This document shows positions 50,845 to 62,368 of a stretch of 64,000 bases of DNA, piece by piece (the stretch's first letter is position 1; each line of letters begins with the position of its first letter). Source of the DNA: Vermamoeba vermiformis (taxonomy: Eukaryota > Tubulinea > Echinamoebida); contig JBEWZL010000124.1 in assembly GCA_045837725.1 (NCBI GenBank), positions 186,001 through 250,000 of the forward strand, given 5' to 3'. A program made the position numbers and the translations under genes. The notes under the pieces are model-generated. The model did not search any database, was not told the origin of the DNA, and saw only the letters and a list, made by a program, of their open reading frames with translations.

Positions 50845-52687
50845 ATGATGGTAATTACCATGGCGCGCCGTTGGCGCAAACCACTTTTTGAAAATTTCTA
50901 TCGAATACTACGCAATAATAAGTACTTTCGAGCCAATATTTGATGATAATTGGTCGCTAATAATCCTTTCGTTTCAAAATTAATTAAAAAAAATTAATTC
51001 TCAGGACATCCCGGCCTTGCCAAAGGAGCTAATCGATTTCTTAATATCATGTCTTGATGCTAAATCAAAGAGGATGATGCGAACGACAAGTAGATATTGG
51101 TTTGCGCACGTAAAACTGGACGAGTTCAAGATCTACTTCGCAAATCCAAAAACTGTTCCTGACATCGTGCAGCATTTCGCAAAATACTACGAGAATGTGG
51201 CAATCGGCATAAGATTGGACAAGATCATGGCACCAAATATGAAGACGTTTCCCGTGGATCAATTTGCGCGATTAACGAATCTGACTTCTTTCCAATTTGC
51301 CGACCACGAGTCCATTTCATGGGTCGAAAATGCATCAGCGTTAACTACATTGACCAATTTACAAACTTGCCCAATAGCAGTCACCAGCACCTTGATAAAT
51401 TTAACCTCACTCAAACTTGGCTCATTCGAATCCGATCTGCCACGTCACTTTACCAACTTACGAGAATTAACTGTCAGCAAATGTGTGGAATATAAGCGCG
51501 CCTTATCACTAGTGGCCAACCCTAGTCGATTGACAGCACTCACATTAGCCGCATTGGATCCTGAGGAGGATGAGCACATCCTCGCCGACTTTTCAAATTT
51601 GAACAAGTTGAATATCTACGATATGAATTCTCATTGCAGCATCAAATACTTGAAGAATTTAGAGAGTTTGACGATAACATGTGGATTTATAGCTCCTGAT
51701 CTAGTTCATTTGACACAATTGACATACTTGGCGGGTACGATAATGAATCCGTCTCGAGACATAGAATTGATTTCAAAGCTGGCGAACTTAAAGTATCTTA
51801 ATCTACAAGCTTCTTATTCAAGCGAGGTCGATTATTCATACGTATCAGCATTAACGGCGCTGGAGACATTTTATCCGAGCTCACCACAGGCCTGCAAAAA
51901 AGAATTGCAATCGTTGAATTCAAACAAACTTACTCAGCTATACACTAACCAAACATTAGACGAGTCTATTGGAAGATTATCATCGTTATTGGAACTGTAT
52001 CTGACGGAAAGCGACTGGCAGAACTACAATTACGAATCATTCACTGGCTTAAGAAACTTAACTAAGCTATTCTTATCAACTACAAAGACTTATATGGAAT
52101 GCACAATACTCAATCAATTACAATCGTTAAAGTGGCTCAGATTTGGTGTTCATTCGATGAAAGAAGCGCCGAAGGATTTTACACTGAAAAATTTGACAAA
52201 TTTGGAAGATTTAAATTTCGTTTGCAGAGCGTCAGCGAAAATGTACAACGATATGACCAATTTGACACGTTTGACATCTTTGCAGATTAATTTGCCTGCC
52301 GAAGTGTTGCTAATCGATATAACGCTATTGACAAACCTTCCTTTGCGAAAGCTCGTATTCCACAAGCAATTTTACTTCGTGGAAAGAGAAGGTTATTATG
52401 TCCAACAAGTTATGGCGATGTGTACGAATTTACGAGAATTGGAGCATTTGAAAGTATGGAAAGTGAGCTCTGAAGAAGCGATTGAATCACTTTCAGTCTT
52501 GACGAATTTGACTTATTTGGCGTTGAATAGAACACGTAGAGTGGAAGGCATTCATTTGACAAAGCTAACGAGCCTTCAAAAATTGCATTTTGTCTCGAAG
52601 AAGGCGCGTAATAAGTACTGCAAGCGCGGTGACTTTTTGACTGAAAAATTGACGCGTTTAATGTCGCAAGAATTTATGAGCGAGTAG
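50845..52687 (+). CDS. F-box/LRR protein
   Basis: The main exon runs to 52687 and opens with DIPALPKELIDFLISCLDAK and SKRMMRTTSRYWFAHVKL, an F-box. The proposed start is a tiny exon, ATGATG at 50845-50850, followed by a GTAATT donor and spliced to the acceptor TTCTCAG near 51004. There is no in-frame ATG earlier in the main exon. The rest is about 20 leucine-rich units (LTNLTSFQFADHES, LINLTSLKLGSFE, LTALETFYPSS, LQSLKWLRFGVHS, LTSLQKLHFVSKK). It is likely an SCF adaptor of the same broad family as the 47.2-kb gene. Confidence 0.78.
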
Positions 52688-52750
52688 CGTCAAGATCAAC
52701 GCAATAAATTCAGGTTCAAAATATTTAATTTTTTTTTATAATTTAATTTT

Positions 52751-53192
52751 TTAAAAAATAGAGGAGGGTGCTCCCATCATAAAGTAGATAGCCAACAGAG
52801 GGTCCATTACGGCACATCCTACTGACGAGAACCACATCCAATGAACGAGTGGGTAATCAGCGTAATGATGGAACGCATCCACTATTCCATGAACGAGCCA
52901 TCCAAGTCCAATCCAGAAAGGATTATACAATCCAAGGTACGCGCACACATAGAAGAATACTCCTCCTGCGCTTTCGAGCTTGCCGAACGGACCGTTGACG
53001 TAGCATCCGCCACAGAAAGCAAGCATAAGACTTGCCAAATTAAGACGCGTTTGATATTCGCAGAACCCAAGGCCGACGATAGTAGCTACACCAAATAAAA
53101 AGCTTATGGTCACCCATGGCCAGGTAAAGATCGAGTGTTTGTTGTGCTGGTCGCAGATGTCGCTGGGCTTTTTTTTCGTTTCTGTTCTTCAT
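52751..53192 (-). CDS. Small multipass membrane protein with H-x3-D-x2-HH motif
   Basis: The conserved part has four to five TM segments: TISFLFGVATIVGLGF, NLASLMLAFCGGCYVNGPFG, FFYVCAYLGLYNPFWIGLGW, LVHGIVDAFHHYADYPLVHW and SVGCAVMDPLLAIYFM. The LVHGIVDAFHH and SSVGCAVMDP pattern resembles DUF6010-like membrane proteins of bacteria and eukaryotes; this is from memory and of modest certainty. The coding frame from TWPWVTISF upstream fits the ATG at 53192 only if an A8 run at ~53169-53176 is A7. This would be a probable homopolymer error. The function is unknown. Confidence 0.65.
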
Positions 53193-53400
53193 TGTGACTG
53201 TCGATAGATTAAATGAAAATAATGGACGTTAGATATTTTATAATGCTTGCGGAGTAGGTGGAGCTCGCGGAGTTGCCAACATGAGGAAATTTCTGAAGGC
53301 GGCGCTTGGTGTTGGCGGCGCTGGTAATTCGTAGTTATTTACTGTAATGTCATTTACAGTAAACTCAGGAATGATTTCGAATAAAAATACATTTATTAAT

Positions 53401-54960
53401 TTAATTTTGTTTTTTCTGAGCGAGGTCAGCTTCTTTTTTGGCATTCGCTGCTCTTTTCGTAGCAGCCACATCCGCCCAAATATACAAAAATGAGCCGACA
53501 GCTACTAATGCAGTACCGGCCCAATGTTGCATAGTAAAATCGTGTCGGAAATATACTATGCTGAGAATAAGACTCAAAAATTTTCGTACCGTTGTAATAA
53601 AGGTGCACGTCAATGTTCCTAAACTAGCTGTGAACAGAGTAAGCCTCACATTGCCAAATTAGGAAATGAAAGATAACGTACCTGTCACGTGGTGTACGCC
53701 ATTAATACAGAAATATTGAGTAATGCAATTGACGAAGATGTAGATCCACGCGATCGGGACAGCTAGCGATAGAATCGAAACTGGATCTGATGCAGTCCAA
53801 ACCTTCATAACTCGGACTGTATAATAGTATTAGCTATAAATAATCGTTAAGAAGATCTTCAACTCACTTGATTCGTTGCCAAAGAGCATGAACATCGGCA
53901 AAGGCAGCAGATGTGTATAAAACACCATTTCTTCGGGATGTTTGCCGTACTTCTCGTATGCTTGGCCTTGCACGTAGCCTAATACAGCTAACAATACCAT
54001 GGTGATGAATACAATAGTCGTGCCGATGATCCACGAGAAATACTCAGCCTACAAATTAAAGACAGCCTTAGTAAATTTTGGAGAAGCCAAAATATTCGCT
54101 TATTATAAACATTATAGTAATTAATGCATAGCACAGTATCGCGAGATTTAACAACAAATTTTGATGGAGAAATAAATGTTTGTTGGATGTGATCTGTTTT
54201 CGGTCCGTTTACTTACTTGAGCTTTCGCTTCAGTGTTTGCCAGGTCATTATTATTGCAGTTAAGACAGCCTACTGGATTAATTGGGGCTTTATTTGCATG
54301 CTGCTTATGTTCGGCTTCAGCTAATGTCGTGGCAATCACGCCGATCGTGACAATCAATACAGCCAAAAAGTGGCCCAGTGAGTATCTGGGAGACTATTAG
54401 GCACTAAAATTATTTTAAATATGGTACTTACTTCTTTTTATATAGCCACAGACCGACGAGGAAAGAGATGAGCAAGCTGCCGGATCGAAACACGATCACG
54501 AATGGCTGGCTGACTCCAAAATCGAATGCTTTATTGACGCCAGCAGAAACAATGAAAAATATTAGCGTCATTTTGAGGTATTCTCGAAAAGGAATCTATG
54601 ATGACGTGTTAGCACGGATCAAGTTTGTGAGTCACATCTCCGATCCAGATGCGCCGATAAGATTAATATTTTGACTTGCCTTGGTTTTAAACGTGAGATT
54701 TTTCAAATCAAATTGATGAAAAGCTGAAAGTATGGAGGTTGCAGCAAATTGAAAAAATGTTAGCATAGGCCCACTTCCAGAGTCAATCCTAATGATAAAT
54801 GTGTTAATTTAATTATTAATAAATTATATAAATTAATTACGTACTTTAAAATGAGCTCTAGTACCATGTTATTAATAATGCATCCGCCGAGTAACGAAAA
54901 AATAAAGTACAGTACTGAACCTCCCGATCCACCGGTCGAGGGTTGCTTAGTGTTAGTCAT
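53401..54960 (-). CDS. Nucleotide-sugar transporter, SLC35B4-like
   Basis: About seven exons from 54960 (MTNTKQPSTGGSGG) to 53401. Ten TM segments can be traced: VLYFIFSLLGGCIINNMVLE, MLTFFQFAATSILSAF, EYLKMTLIFFIVSAGVN, AFDFGVSQPFVIVFRSGSLL, SLGHFLAVLIVTIGVIATTL, WIIGTTIVFITMVLLAVLGY, PEEMVFYTHLLPLPMFM, ILSLAVPIAWIYIFVNC and LGTLTCTFITTVRKFLSLIL. The FRSGSLL and TVRKFLSLILS segments are hallmarks of the SLC35B (UAA transporter) family, with SLC35B4/Yea4 (UDP-GlcNAc/UDP-xylose) the nearest. The tail is a basic helix (KRAANAKKEADLAQKKQN) rather than an obvious dilysine signal. It would work in the Golgi or ER. Only 96 bp separate its start from that of TAF5. Confidence 0.86.
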
Positions 54961-55056
54961 TTGGCTAATATTGCTTCACACTATTATTTGAGAAAGTAAA
55001 AGAAGTTTTTGGTTGTTGAAATTTTTCATTTTTTCAGTTATCGCTTAGGATCGACA

Positions 55057-58000
55057 ATGGATGAGAAGCAGATCGATGCCATTGTTTTTAATTATTTAAA
55101 AGCAAGGGGTTATGCAAATGCAGCTGGTCAGTTGAAGCAGGAATCCAGAATCCAGACGATCGAAGATCTCGCATCTCAACTGAAAGCAGAAAGTGATATT
55201 AGCTTACCAAATATAATTATGTTCCATAACAAACAAGAGAACACACCAAAGCGATATGACGAGAGTTACACAGCATTGAGAAACTGGGTTTTCTCATCCC
55301 TCGATATGTATAAAGTATGTGATCTTCAATCGTTTATTTTTAATTTTATAATCCTTCCAAAATTATGTATATGCTTAATATCATTACGGACATCATTTTT
55401 TACTATTTTTTATTGCCTCGTAATATTTATTTTAATTCTGATATTTTTAGGCCGAATTATTATCAGTATTATATCCTATTTTTGTACACTGCTACTTAGA
55501 CCTCGTAGAAAAAGGGCACTCGGAAGAAGGTAAATATTAATTTAATCAATAATGTAACGTGTAATACTCACATTCGACAGCCCGCCAATTTATGGCTGCA
55601 CACAAAGAAGATCACGAAGATAAATATGGAAATGAGATTAATAGGCTACAGGTAATTCATAAAAAATATTTATTATTTTTTTGGCGTCACGCTAGATATT
55701 TTGGAATATTTTTTTCGCTCGATCCAAAAAAACGGTCTAACGACATTGCTTATTTAGGCTATCACCACTGTCGATCATATGAAAGAAAACGAATTGGCGA
55801 ATTTATTCCGCAATAACAAATTCAATTTGAAGATGTGCAATTACAGTTTTGAATTATTGTTGAGTTATTTGCACGAAATGAAGTTTATGATGATTTTAAG
55901 TATCGTCAATCAATATCTCAATATTACAGGTACGTGATTAATATACACATCGAAAAGTCGTCTTTTAAACGATAACACTCGTGCTTCTAATATATTTAAT
56001 CATGGCTTACAACATTATTTCTGCTAGTTTTTGCCGGACAGCCGCAACAAATGCCCGAAATAGAATTCAAAGCAATTAGCGGATACACTGAAGAGTCTAT
56101 TCGGTCCTTGCACAAAAAGGCTATTTACTGGGGCTTATTCGAAGAACAAAAACGGCTACAGACATTGCCTGAGCCCGAGGAAGGCGACGAAAATGACGCT
56201 GAAGAGGGCGATGCAATGGACGTAGACGAGGCTGGTAAAGAGGGCAAAAAGAAAAAGGTACTTAGTCTCTTCGAGCACGTGACTTGCACGTGTCAACTAT
56301 CGCTTCTAGCGTTGATGTTAACGACGCGTTTTATTGTAGAAGAAAGAGCCTAAGAAGAAAAAGAAAGAAAAGAAGGCTGAGGGCGAAGAAGAAGAAAAAG
56401 ATCAAAAATCAGCGGTGCCTTTGCCAAGAGTGTACGTGACCCTTTTCACCGATCGTTGTGCTTGTGATTCTTATTGATTCATATTTTAGTTCTGACGATA
56501 TGGAGCAAGAGATTATGAATGACTTAAAGAACCGCGTACCAATCAGCGCATCGAATTTGCCTTCAGTGGCGTTTTACACTTTCTTCAACACTTACGGAGC
56601 GTACGTACATCACTAAATGAATTATAGCAATGAATATAATTAACGCGGTACTAGCATGAACACATTGGCGTTGAATCAAGAAGGCAGTTTGGTCGCCACT
56701 GGCCACGCAGACTCGTCCATTAAAGTGTGGGACTTGTCGAAAGACAATTCTAAATGGGTCAAGAGCACGAAGGAGTACTTCGAAGGAGATAGTAAGTGAA
56801 CACAACAAGTACATATTCGCCTGCTGGCGCTTTCCTTTTTGACCGGTCTTGGTTGGCGTCGTTTTTCGACTCCAACAAGCTTCCATAGCTCAGTCGGCAG
56901 AGCGTTCGGCTGTTAACCGAAAGGTCCCTGGTTCGAACCCAGGTGGGAGCGAATTTTTTTTTGGCTTGCTCGCCCCTCTTCGGCGAACGCCTGATGTTCT
57001 TTTGCATCAGTCTTGCTTACTTTTTATTAGATCGAGACAACCGTTACAAAAACTATCGCGATCGTGCATATAAAGAAGACGATGCCGCGTTCCAATCGGA
57101 TCTTGTCGGTCATACTGGTCCCGTCTACGGTCTTGACTTCTCCCCTGAGGGGCAGTTCTTGTTGAGCGGTGGTCAAGACGGTACTGTAAGACTTTGGAGC
57201 ATGAACACCAAGACCAATTTGGTTGCTTATAATGGTAAGGAAGATCGCGCGTACGTTAGTATTTGCTAGTCACTCACAGTTCACACAAGGTCACAATTAT
57301 CCTATTTGGAACGTAAAGTTCTCTTCTCTGGGCTTCTACTTTGCCACTGCCTCATACGATCGCACAGCTCGCTTGTACTCGACGAATCAGATCTGGCCTT
57401 TGCGAGTATTCGCTGGACATTTGAGCGACGTTAATGTAAGTGTAGACTGTGAAGCTGTTCTTTATTAATACTTGCATGTAGGTCGTTGACTTCCATCCCA
57501 ACTGCAATTACGTTGCTACCGGCTCGAGCGACAAGAGCGTTCGATTCTGGGACATCAACACGGGCATGTGCACGCGCGTCTTCACAGGACACTTTGGCTC
57601 TATCTACAGCTTAGGTGTCTCACCGGAGGGTCGATTGCTCGCCTCAGCTGGTGAAGACAAAGACGTCTTGTTGTGGGACATTGCCTCAGGCACGAAGGTG
57701 TCCACTTTGAGAGTAAGTTTGGCACGCGAGAAGTAGCAACTTACAGAGCCGTTGCTAACGATATTTTCAGGCTCACACAAACACTGTTTGGTCAATCAAG
57801 TTCTCAAGCGAAGGTAATATCTTGGCCTCAGCTGGTGCCGATGAGACAGTTTGTTTGTGGGACATTAGAAACCCAAGCGTGCCACTCGACACCCAAGCAA
57901 TGTAAGTTCAACAGCTATTAGGGATCTACGTAATAGCAGCGTACTAACGCAATACATAGTGCCTCGTTGAAGCCTACTCTGTTGGGCAAGTACCCCACGA

Positions 58001-58205
58001 AAAAGACGCCCGTCTATCAAGTGCAGTTCACACGAAGAAACTTGTTGCTGGCCGCTGGTGCATTCCACACGAATGAAAAATAAGCGATGAAAAATGAGCG
58101 CGTTATTGATTTTGGACTCATAATAAAACTGCTATATTAGTAACACTTCACTCGCTTCCTATTGTAGGATCGGGTGTGATCCAAATCTGGTCTTACGGGC
58201 CGTAA
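55057..58205 (+). CDS. TAF5: TFIID subunit TAF5 (LisH + NTD2 + WD40 repeats)
   Basis: About 13 exons. The start codon is 55057; an acceptor-like TTTTTTCAG precedes it. The LisH is [20 protein letters not shown]. The TAF5 NTD2 domain follows: [72 protein letters not shown]. After a Lys/Glu linker come at least six WD40 blades ([86 protein letters not shown]), ending [12 protein letters not shown]5 scaffolds TFIID (and SAGA in some lineages). The last intron uses a weak GTGCAT donor. The 239-nt intron 56792-57030 holds a tRNA-Asn gene. Confidence 0.92.
56879..56950 (+). tRNA. tRNA-Asn (anticodon GUU) inside a TAF5 intron
   Basis: A 72-nt cloverleaf with acceptor GCTTCCA/TGGGAGC (one G-U), D-arm GCTC-AGTCGGCA-GAGC, anticodon arm TTCGG-CTGTTAA-CCGAA and T-arm CCTGG-TTCGAAC-CCAGG. 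A run of Ts follows directly as terminator. Sense orientation relative to TAF5; the joined exons read GDNRDNRYKN. Confidence 0.97.
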
Positions 58206-58270
58206 TGTTGATGTAGTTTTGGTTTTCGGCTGGATCGACTTTATTTTTTTCTTATTTCCTATCTAACACA

Positions 58271-59696
58271 ATGCTGCGTCAATTCGTCAAATATTCTTCG
58301 AGGTTATATAATATAAGTCGTAGTAGAGCATCTCGTACGTTATCAAAGTTAAATACAAGGAGGAGGATAACGAGAATAAGTCAACCAAACACATCTGCTC
58401 GAAAGTTTTGGTCTGCTTCAATAGCAAAATATAGTACTGAAAATAATCCGAATAAAAATAATATATTAGAGGAGGAAGAGATTCCAGAGGCAGAATGGGA
58501 CGTACCGCCAGGTAAGATCGAATTAAAAATGCTACAAAATTAAAGAAAAATCATTTAATTAGTCTAACGACCTACTTAATTATAGAGGACAAAATGAGCT
58601 TCACTGATGGTAAGATTAAAAAATTTGGTTGCGATCCACTGAGTTCATACTGAACTCTACGCATAAATTGGTCCCTTATACCTGATTCCGTACTAATATA
58701 CACCTAGTGGTTCATTTAATGAAGGAAAATGGCGTTATTGAGCATGACGACGTCTTGGAAACTTGTTTGAGAATCGAACCAGATCTGTTCGTGCCTGAGC
58801 AGCACGAAGTAGCAGAACTAAACGATCCTTGTAAGCCTATTATTATTGCTTACAATATAGGTACTAACTTATTATGCTGTAAGCTGTAAAGCGCTCCTTA
58901 ATTACGCCTGAAGAAACAGCTCAGTCGTACGTGATCTACATGCGCACTCTAGAAGAGCTTCGACCAGGACTACAGAAAGGAATGAAAGTATTAGATATCG
59001 GAAGTGGTACTGGATTTATGACGGCTTGTTTAGCTTCAATGGTACGCTGATCTAGGATACATTTCCAAATTAGGAAATTCCAGTACGCGATGAGATGGAC
59101 TGAAAGCTAAATTATTTGTATTGTTAGGTTGGAGAAACAGGAGTTGTAGTTGGCATTGATACTGATATTACTCAACTCGCGCACGCGAATAAAGTGATCA
59201 GCCAACATTATCCGGATCTGAAAAAAGCAATCAAATTCAGACAAGGCGATGGCTTGGAGGGATTCGATGTTCATAAGCCCTATAATGGTACGTCTTATTA
59301 ACGAGACAATAATAAGAGCATTTCTAACGTCCTCTCCAATTTTAGCGATTCACATTGGAGGTGCTGTTGACGGTACGTTTCCATATTTGATAATTGATAG
59401 AAGGTGTTCTCATTGTTAATATACTATTTATAGCGCTGCCTGCCACGTTGTTTGACCAATTAGCTCTCGGAGGATTAATGACAGTACCGATAATCAAGGA
59501 CGGAACTCAGTACTTGTGCTTGATCGAAAAAGTCGAAGGAAACAAAGCCAAGCAGACGTTAATGATGGAAGTGGACTTTGAGCGGTTAATTAAAAAGGAA
59601 AAGGTGAATGAGAACGATAAGCCGAGCGGTGATTCAGATCCAAACAAATTAGATCCTGCTAACCAACCACAATCACAATTATTCCAAAAGTATTAA
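58271..59696 (+). CDS. Protein-L-isoaspartate O-methyltransferase (PCMT), mitochondrial-type N-terminus
   Basis: Seven or so exons. The first encodes an Arg/Ser-rich, acid-poor N-terminus (MLRQFVKYSSRLYNISRSRA), a good mitochondrial presequence. After two short introns comes the PCMT core: VVHLMKENGVIEHDDVLETC, PEETAQSYVIYMRTLEEL, KVLDIGSGTGFMTACLASM (SAM motif I), GETGVVVGIDTD, IKFRQGDGLEGFD, AIHIGGAVDALPATLFDQLA and LGGLMTVPI. The enzyme repairs isoaspartyl damage in proteins using S-adenosylmethionine. The usual glycine-rich AIHVGAA segment reads AIHIGGAVD. The C-terminus has an added polar tail (NENDKPSGDSDPNKLD). The exon joins restore one continuous frame. Confidence 0.85.
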
Positions 59697-59967
59697 GCGA
59701 GTATTATTTATTCATTGTATTGGAATCGACGGGAAGATTTGATGCGAAATCGCATGTATTTGCGGCTTGGTAATTGGCATTTTTTGTGAGTTAGATCTGA
59801 GACTAATAAATTACCAGGACACGAAAGATGCAAAATGACTAACTGAGATGATATTTTCGCTCTTTACAATATAACTATTGGGTCAACGTTTTTCTTCTTG
59901 TTGCGTGGGAAAAGTGACAGCGGCTGTCAAAAACTTAATTGAACCAGAAAATACCGAGAATAGCACA

Positions 59968-60089
59968 ATGGAGGTAAATATTATGGTCAAATAATGGCCA
60001 ACCGTTAATATGACACATGATATTAATTAATTATATTTACATCCTTGAAGCGCCGAATATACAACGAATATAAACGAGTCAATGCATAA
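59968..60089 (+). other. Possible 5' end of an interrupted gene
   Basis: ATGGAG, a GTAAAT donor and an acceptor ATCCTTGAAG join to give MERRIYNEYKRVNA and then a stop at the very edge of an unusual G-rich block. The peptide looks like a genuine protein start with a helical basic N-terminus. The continuation is missing, so the gene may be broken by the G-rich insert or by an assembly fault there. Confidence 0.35.
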
Positions 60090-60272
60090 CCCAGGGGCCC
60101 GACCCCAAGGCGGAATGCGAGGGGTAGCAGGAGAAGCCTGGACGATAGGGGGTGGGAGATAATCGCGAAAAGCCAGAGTTAGGGGGAGGGGTGGGAGGGA
60201 GCGGGCCGCCGACGAGGGAGGGGCGGGATGAGCGGTGGGGGGGGGGGGGGGAGGGGGGGGGGTTTTTACAGG
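60090..60272 (+). repeat. G-rich block with a poly-G run
   Basis: About 180 bases that are far richer in G than anything else in the window. They contain many G3-G6 runs (TTAGGGGGAGGGGTGGGAGG) and end in nearly 30 G interrupted only once, just before GTTTTTAC. Quadruplex formation on this strand is very likely if the sequence is real. Confidence 0.85.
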
Positions 60273-60584
60273 AGTAAGGATTGATAAAAAAGTTTAAAGT
60301 GTTAATCGTAATCGCTAGTATGTACTTTTGATGAACGCTACAGATCCGTGGGTCTGGTTGCAAAATATAAAAAAATGTTTATTTATGTTGTCAATAATCG
60401 AGTCATTAGATTCATTTAAATAGAGAACCAATGCGAGTTGAAATAGAAGACAAAACGGATGAAATTGTCCACGACCGCTTATTGTGAGCCGGATCCGCTT
60501 CAACCGGTTTCACCTTCATTTCATTGGGCAATTTTCGCCATCTACAAAGATATTAGCGTTATTAAAAAACAACTTGATTTATTC

Positions 60585-61623
60585 TTACGTCAATCTGGCC
60601 AATGCATCTTCAGCAATCTCTTGCAACATTTCGTTGAGATTGCCACGAGGATATTGTTTGCACGACACTTCAAAGTACTTCATGTGAAGTTCACCAGCCA
60701 CCGCCTAAACAGTGCAAGTTAAAATTAAAGTTTTCATGAACGGCGAAAAATGTGCCGTACTTCAGCCTCGTCAACTGACACTGCACGATCTTGTGCCAAA
60801 TCAGCCTTCAATCCAACGAGATAGAACTGCGGAAGATCTAATCGATCGAAGAAAACATAACATTGCGCTAATGTCTTTTCCATCAATTGCACGAAGCTGG
60901 ATCTGTCGTTGATAGCAAAGCATAACAACACTACACTAGTGCCACGGAAGTACGATGATGATAACATTTGGTATCGCTCAGGCTAACAATATCAGTGCCG
61001 TTAAAAACAGTCTTGTAAGAAAATTTTTCACATGTGACTTTTTGACACTTTGACACTTCCGAAAGGTACTTACGTAATGCGTGTCCCACTATATAATTAT
61101 AGTTAGTACTACATTATCAAATGTTAATGACTTACTATTTGCAGTTGTGCCGACACACCATCGCTGTTCGTGATAAGTTTATTGGACTAACGTAGCAAAG
61201 TTACTTAAAGTTTAATAAATAATTCAATGAATTTTGAACTTACAAATTCAGAGCAGACTCTGCTAGTGCCTAATTTGGGCTCGTAGTCGGTATACCACCC
61301 TTGCTAATTCAAGATTATTCTTATTTGAAATTTCGAAGTTTATTTGTTCGCAAAGAGGAACTTACGCTGATCGTTCGTCGAAATGTAGCTTTGCCCGAGT
61401 TCACTGGGCCCACTAATACTGATTTGATAACGAACAGGAGCTCCTTGTTGTCGTAATTCTTATCTCTCGCTTCGGGATGTGAGTTCCAGCTTGCAAATCG
61501 TTAGTACAGAAGCATGGATTATAATATGACGTACTAATTGTTAATCTGCTCTTTCGTAGCACGAGGATGTACTTGTTGACTTGCAAAAAACGAAGTGACT
61601 TCTGTTTTTGGGGTCAGATCCAT
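60585..61623 (-). CDS. Rab/Ras-like small GTPase with degenerate G motifs
   Basis: About seven short exons from ATG at 61623. The fold is clear: FVIKSVLVGPVNSGKATFRR (P-loop), VSAQLQIWDTHYPERYQML (switch II), SSSYFRGTSVVLLCFAINDR, FYLVGLKADLAQDRAVSVDE (G4) and YFEVSCKQYPRGNLNEMLQE (G5). Several nucleotide-binding residues differ from Rab: the P-loop GK is followed by Ala, not Ser/Thr; WDTAGQE reads WDTHYPE; NKxD reads LKAD. There is no C-terminal prenylation Cys (the end is DALARLT). It is probably a pseudo-GTPase or a constitutively locked Rho/Rab relative. The tiny exon encoding WDTHY is bounded by good splice sites. Confidence 0.78.
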
Positions 61624-61625
61624 TT

Positions 61626-61913
61626 TCAAATAAAATCAGATGAATGTAAAAAGAAATTACTAATTAAATAAATTATACTATTTCGCGAATGATAATAAAA
61701 GATGATGTTCAATTGAAACGGAGATGAATAAACTAAATATGGAAAGCGATCTGACTTACTTTCATCCCATTGGATGCCTGCTACCTTTGGAAAGGCTTTT
61801 CTGCTCTTTGCAACATTGTACAAGACCCAAGATACGCGCTTGCACGAGATAACGTCGCGGTAACTTGTCACGAAGTTGAGGATGTGGCACCAAATCTCTG
61901 TCGGAACCTCCAT
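61626..61913 (-). CDS. Small F-box protein or F-box gene fragment
   Basis: The frame opens MEVPTEIWCHILNFVTSYRD and VISCKRVSWVLYNVAKSRKA, a good F-box. It then passes GIQWDES into a low-complexity AT-rich tail. A GTAAGT donor after GIQWDE suggests splicing, but no downstream exon exists before the GTPase start at 61623. It may be a short F-box-only protein or a truncated copy. Confidence 0.5.
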   Translation of the reverse strand: MEVPTEIWCHILNFVTSYRDVISCKRVSWVLYNVAKSRKAFPKVAGIQWDESKSDRFPYLVYSSPFQLNIIFYYHSRNSIIYLISNFFLHSSDFI

Positions 61914-62368
61914 TGTAGGTATCTGTTTGTCTCTACCGTGTTCTTGTATTAAATTAAATATTAAACTTAAAAAATGAGGCGAGATGCTTTTTGTTCGCGT
62001 TTTTCCGAACTTTACTCCGTAGCTAGTTCCAGATTAAATCCGATCTTTTTGGGAAGCAGCTGTAGCTTTTTTAAGAGCAGAAGTGATTATTTTCCAAACT
62101 CGAGTTTCAGCCAGGAGATTGAAAAATGGGCTGAAAATTGCCAGATCAATTAACGTTGTTTGTACAGGCACCTGAGACCCTTTTGCCGATTGTAATAAAA
62201 TATTGCCCTTATATTCATATTCACAGAAATTTTTCGTGAAACGCAACCGCTCTCGTGCTTCGTGTAAATTACGCGGTTACGAAAAATCGGAAAATGACGC
62301 AAACAAAAAATCGACACAACTCGACTGAGGTTAATTATTTGCTTATAGTACGCAACCACAATTGAAAA
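61914..62368. other. Intergenic divergent promoter region
   Basis: Between the F-box gene (minus) and the spartin-like gene (plus). A minus frame at 62034-62246 (AETRVWKIITSALKKATAAS) is mildly protein-like but without domain or partners. No RNA gene is seen. Confidence 0.4.

Noticed and set aside
53238-53471. Frame ending in a Pro/Thr-rich peptide at the 3' end of the SLC35-like gene
   Set aside because: It overlaps the transporter tail in another frame, and the transporter's own stop at 53401 fits the family length.
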